Of a stretch of 64,000 nucleotides of DNA, positions 60,478 through 64,000 are shown one piece after another. Under the pieces are notes generated by a model, which searched no databases, was not told the origin of the DNA, and was given only the letters and a program-made list of their open reading frames with translations. The stretch comes from Neelides folsomi. Lineage: Eukaryota; Arthropoda; Collembola; Neelipleona; Neelidae. Position 1 is the stretch's first letter; each line of letters opens with the position of its first letter. The stretch spans positions 1-64,000 of the forward strand of contig JAQGBZ010000115.1 in the NCBI GenBank assembly GCA_034687125.1, given 5' to 3'. The position numbers were made by a program, and so were the translations under genes.

Positions 60478-62754
60478 ATGGGGTTGTCTAAAGCTGATAA
60501 ATTGTGGCTGAGCATTAAAGGAAATTTATTGACGATTTTAACAATTTCCGGAGTTGTTGCCGGAGTCTCATTGGGATTTATCTTGAGAGAATCTAAAGAT
60601 GAGAATTACACGGATCGACAAGTGATGTACGTAAAGTTCATTGGGGACATTTTTCTCCGAATGCTCAACGCCCTGATTCTTCCTTTGATTATTTCATCGT
60701 TGATTACTGCCGTCGGATCATTGGATTTAACTTTATCGAAGAAGATCGGAGGGAGGGCAATTGCTTATTATATGATCACAACGCTATTGGCAATTGCTCT
60801 TGGAATTATTTTGGTCTCAACAATTAAACCCGGATCCAACAAAGGAACTGATGATTTTGAAAAAGGAGATCAAGAAGGGAAAAATGTAACGACGGCCGAC
60901 ACTTTAATGGATTTAGTCAGGTAAAATTGTGAATTTTTTAACAAATGAAATTCCTATCGAGTTCTAATTAACAAATTATATTAAAATATTGAAAATTATA
61001 CCATTTATTAATTACAGGAATATGTTCCCTCCAAATCTCATTGAAGCTGCTTTGAATCATGTAATTTAATTAACTTCAACTTAAATTTTATTAAATGCGA
61101 TTAAAACATAAAACCAATAAGGCACGTATATTGTTAACTATTTTGAAGTAACTTAAAATTTTCATTATTTAATTTTTCATAAATTTATTCTTCGGATTTT
61201 TATTTTTAACAGTATGCAACTGAAGTTGTTTACCCGGGCGAAGGTCACGAACATGAAAATAGTAAAAATGATTGGAAGATCGAAGGTAAATATGAAAAAG
61301 GTACGAACATCATGGGACTCGTCGTGTTTGCGGCCATTTTAGGAGTCACACTCTCAAAATTGCAAGCAAAGGGGAAACCGCTCCTTGACTTCTTCACATG
61401 TCTTTCTGAATCAATGATGGTCATCACACATTGGGTTATCTGGTAAAAAAATTAAGTCACTGTTTAAATTAAATTAATTGAATTAAATTATATATTGCTT
61501 AAAAGTAATTTAAAAGTGTTAATATTTTAAAATCAATCGTTCTTATATTATAGTTTATAGTTAATTTAAATATAATTACGACTGATTTAACCGACAATTA
61601 GGCTTTCTCCATTTGGAATTTGCTTTCTCGTCGCGGCTCAAATTATCGACGCGGACGATTTGGGTGAAATGTTTGAACAACAAGGGATGTATTTTTTGAC
61701 CGTCGTTGCTGGAATTTTCGTTCACGGTTTCATCGTTCTTCCTTTGATCTTCATTGCCACCACCAGAACAATGCCTTTTACTTTTATCAGAAATATGGTA
61801 CAAGCTTTAACGACAGCTTTTGGAACTTCATCAAGGTAAATTTACCTCAATTAGCATTAACAATAAATAAATATAGTATAGTATATACAGAATTAAACCG
61901 AGCTAAATATACCATACTTCTTGAATATCATTTACTATTTACTCATTAATAAACTAATTAAAGATTTTAATAAATTTGTGAGTTCAGCATTTCCTATCTG
62001 GTGGATGTTAATGGTTTAAATAGCTTAATATAATTAAATTTTAATTTCCAGTTCGGCCACACTTCCAATCACCATTGAATGTTTAGAAGGGAAAAATGGT
62101 GTTGACCCTCGAGTGTCTCGCTTTGTTTTACCAATTGGGGCGACCATTAATATGGACGGAACAGCTTTGTATGAAGCAGTTGCTGCCATTTTTATTTCAC
62201 AAGTTGTGGGAAAAGATCTCAGTGCAGGAGATATCATCGCAGTCAGGTAATTTACAAATTACCTGTTGTGGTTAAACTTACATTTTTAATAATACAAAAA
62301 TTATTTGATTACCAATTAACTTTAATTGATTAAAAAATATGAATATAATTTAATAATTAAAGTATAACTGCAACGGCTGCGAGTATCGGAGCAGCAGGAA
62401 TTCCCCAAGCTGGACTTGTCACACTCGTCATGGTTCTCAACACTGTGGGACTTCCAGCTGAATACGTTTCATACATTGTACCTGTGGATTGGCTCTTGTA
62501 AGGAAAATAATTTCTTCTTGTTAAAATTATGGTTAAATTAAATCAATAACCATTTGTAATGTTAAGAGTGGAATGAATCAAAAAAGTTTGGTAAATAATG
62601 TGTGTGTGTTTGATACAGAGATCGATTCCGTACTGTTGTTAACGTCCTGGGAGATTCATTAGGAGCTGGAATCGTTGATCGAATGAGTAAAAAAGATTTA
62701 AAGGAAATGGACATGGAGAATCCTCCAAATCCAAATGAACGCCTTGTGATGTAG
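60478..62754 (+). CDS. Excitatory amino acid transporter (SLC1 family)
   Basis: Exons 60478-60920, 61018-61060, 61213-61442, 61602-61835, 62052-62246, 62363-62497 and 62619-62754 join in phase to 471 residues. SLC1 landmarks: [18 protein letters not shown] in TM2, the HP1 tip [14 protein letters not shown]7 [10 protein letters not shown] (the NMDGT sodium/aspartate motif), HP2 [20 protein letters not shown], and TM8 [18 protein letters not shown] with the Asp and Arg that bind the amino-acid substrate. Arg in TM8 indicates acidic amino acid rather than neutral transport. It couples glutamate uptake to Na+, H+ and K+ gradients. The extracellular loop after TM4a is shorter than in vertebrate EAATs, as is usual in arthropods. 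Intact. Confidence 0.95.
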
Positions 62755-63174
62755 AAAATCATGTATTTTGAATAAACTCTTAATAAAATTAACTTTTAAT
62801 TATAAATATCGTTTCATTTTACAAACTGTTGATTTAATCAAGCTCAATTCACTCAATTGAAAAATTCACTAAATTATAAAAAGAATGTGACTTTTTCCAA
62901 TCAGATTGTACTATGTTTAAAGTAACGTTGAACAATTAATATTATACAATGATAAAATAAATAGGATTGGCATAATTTAACATTTTTATTATTTTTGTTC
63001 TCAAATAAAGTTACATTTTCGCAATATTTGAAGAAATCAGCTTAGTCCATGTGCTCTTTTGTTCAACAATTCATATTTGATCGTATAAATTCAAAAAACT
63101 CGCTTAATTAATAACAAAGAGAGAAAGATGAATGTGGGAGAGAAAAAGTTTAAAAAAGTGTTCATTAGTGGAGT
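62755..63174. other. Convergent 3' spacer
   Basis: AT-rich 3' UTR sequence of the EAAT (+) and the channel gene (-). Confidence 0.35.
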
Positions 63175-63895
63175 TTAATTGGTGAATAGTTTCGTATGAG
63201 GCGACATGTAAAGAATCCCAAATGTGGCTCCGATCGTTGCAAACACAAAGATCCACAACAGCAACCTGCAATTATTCAATTACACTTCAAGGCACGAAGT
63301 TAAGCTCAAACTCCTCATGCGAAAATCTCTCCCATTTTAATGAATAAAAACAAAGAAGGTAAAAAGACCAAAAACCCCTTTCCCATCATTTCTCATTTCC
63401 CATCATTCCTTTAAAAATCCTGAACCTGATATTTTTTCCCTGATGAAGAGACCGGGGAGTTTATTTGAAGTGAACCAACGAAGGATTCATAAAATGTGAA
63501 TTGAGATGGAAATTGTCTAAATTTAACCTGTCAATGACGAGGGCGAGAAGCTGCCACTCAATTTTGATCGCTTCTTTCCGATCCTGTTCCTCCATTCGCG
63601 TCTCGTTCTTCCCCATGGTGTATTGAACTTGTTCAAGAAGACCGGTGAGTTTCCGTTCCCAAGGTGGGACATTGAGTTTCCTCCCGGTCAAGCTCGAATC
63701 GTCCTGTGTGACGTAGACATTTCTGGTCTCAAACTGGTCCTCGTCGTCCGTGAGCGGAATCCCGCGGATTTTCATCACTGGTCTCTGGCGCAGGGTGGAA
63801 TTCTCCTGATCTCTCCGAAAACAAGAGATGCAGGGAGTTTGGATCCCAAGGGAACTCAACGAACTTCCCTGTCTGGAGCACATCAAAAAATATAA
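63175..63895 (-). CDS. Nicotinic-acetylcholine-receptor-like subunit, C-terminal part (5' end beyond the window)
   Basis: Two exons: 63895-63528 (start is the probable acceptor) and 63262-63175 join in phase. The first is the M3-M4 cytoplasmic loop: basic and Pro-containing, then an amphipathic helix ending KIEWQLLALVIDRL. The second gives M4, LLLWIFVFATIGATFGIL, and a short tail HTKLFTN. The sequence W-x-x-x-A-x-V-I-D-R-L-x-L-W-I-F is diagnostic for the MA helix/M4 of nicotinic-type cys-loop receptors. The gated pore and ligand-binding domain lie upstream of this window, so alpha or beta type cannot be told. The loop is short. Confidence 0.75.
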
Positions 63896-64000
63896 CTGTT
63901 ATGGACACCTTCAGAACAAAGAAACAGAAATATTCGAGAATGATGAAATACGCGTTTGTGGAATTTCAAATATTAAGCGTGCTAGGAATTGAAAAGAACA
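63896..64000. other. Probably intron of the receptor-like gene
   Basis: Stop-containing on the minus strand, bounded on the right by the window edge. Confidence 0.35.

Overview
This is an AT-rich, gene-dense nuclear segment from an arthropod. The evidence is spliced genes on both strands with short GT-AG introns (mostly 50-250 bp), a tandem group of gustatory-receptor-type 7TM genes, a CYP2-clan P450, a Tret1-like sugar transporter, an EAAT, a nicotinic-receptor-like channel end, and short runs of the arthropod telomere word TTAGG. The exact group cannot be fixed from sequence alone. A non-holometabolous hexapod such as a springtail, or another early-branching arthropod, is my best guess. All gene models below were built by hand from splice sites and reading phase.

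Layout. 0-5.1 kb: a multi-exon gene (+) with a Mutator-like (MULE) transposase core and a C-terminal cysteine-protease-like domain of the ubiquitin-specific-protease type, carrying one in-frame TGA and a MITE in an intron. 5.1-11 kb: a G-rich degenerate repeat patch, a two-Kazal secreted inhibitor, a frameshifted orphan, a four-TM orphan, and a MULE 5' fragment next to two minisatellites. 11-16 kb: a SPEF2-like calponin-homology axonemal gene (-) and Rpn10/PSMD4 (+). 16-25.4 kb: a small secreted orphan, an SLC25 carrier, a RING protein, coatomer zeta, ARFRP1 and NAC-alpha. 25.4-36 kb: zinc-finger relics, two MITEs or MITE-like inserts, a CxxC membrane protein, a LITAF-domain protein, a CYP2-clan P450 with an exact 180-bp tandem duplication in an intron, and an eight-finger C2H2 gene with breaks.

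36-44 kb: a Cys/Pro-rich protein, a Gln-rich protein, and a ten-exon modular serine-protease homologue in which two protease-like domains, both without catalytic residues, flank LDLa and sushi modules. 45-54 kb: a Tret1-like transporter, then three gustatory-receptor-type genes in tandem at different stages of decay. 54-64 kb: an A1CF/RBM46-type RNA-binding protein that stops after RRM2, a Star/FkbM-type membrane protein with an in-frame TAG, a 2.8-kb gene-free stretch, an EAAT, and the 3' end of a nicotinic-receptor-like subunit.

Housekeeping genes (PSMD4, COPZ, ARFRP1, NACA) are compact and intact. They are interspersed with fast-evolving, often broken accessory genes. The most distinctive candidates are the MULE transposase/USP-like fusion gene and the double pseudo-protease. 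Several one-base frameshifts fall in A/T homopolymers, so assembly error has to be excluded before those genes are called dead.
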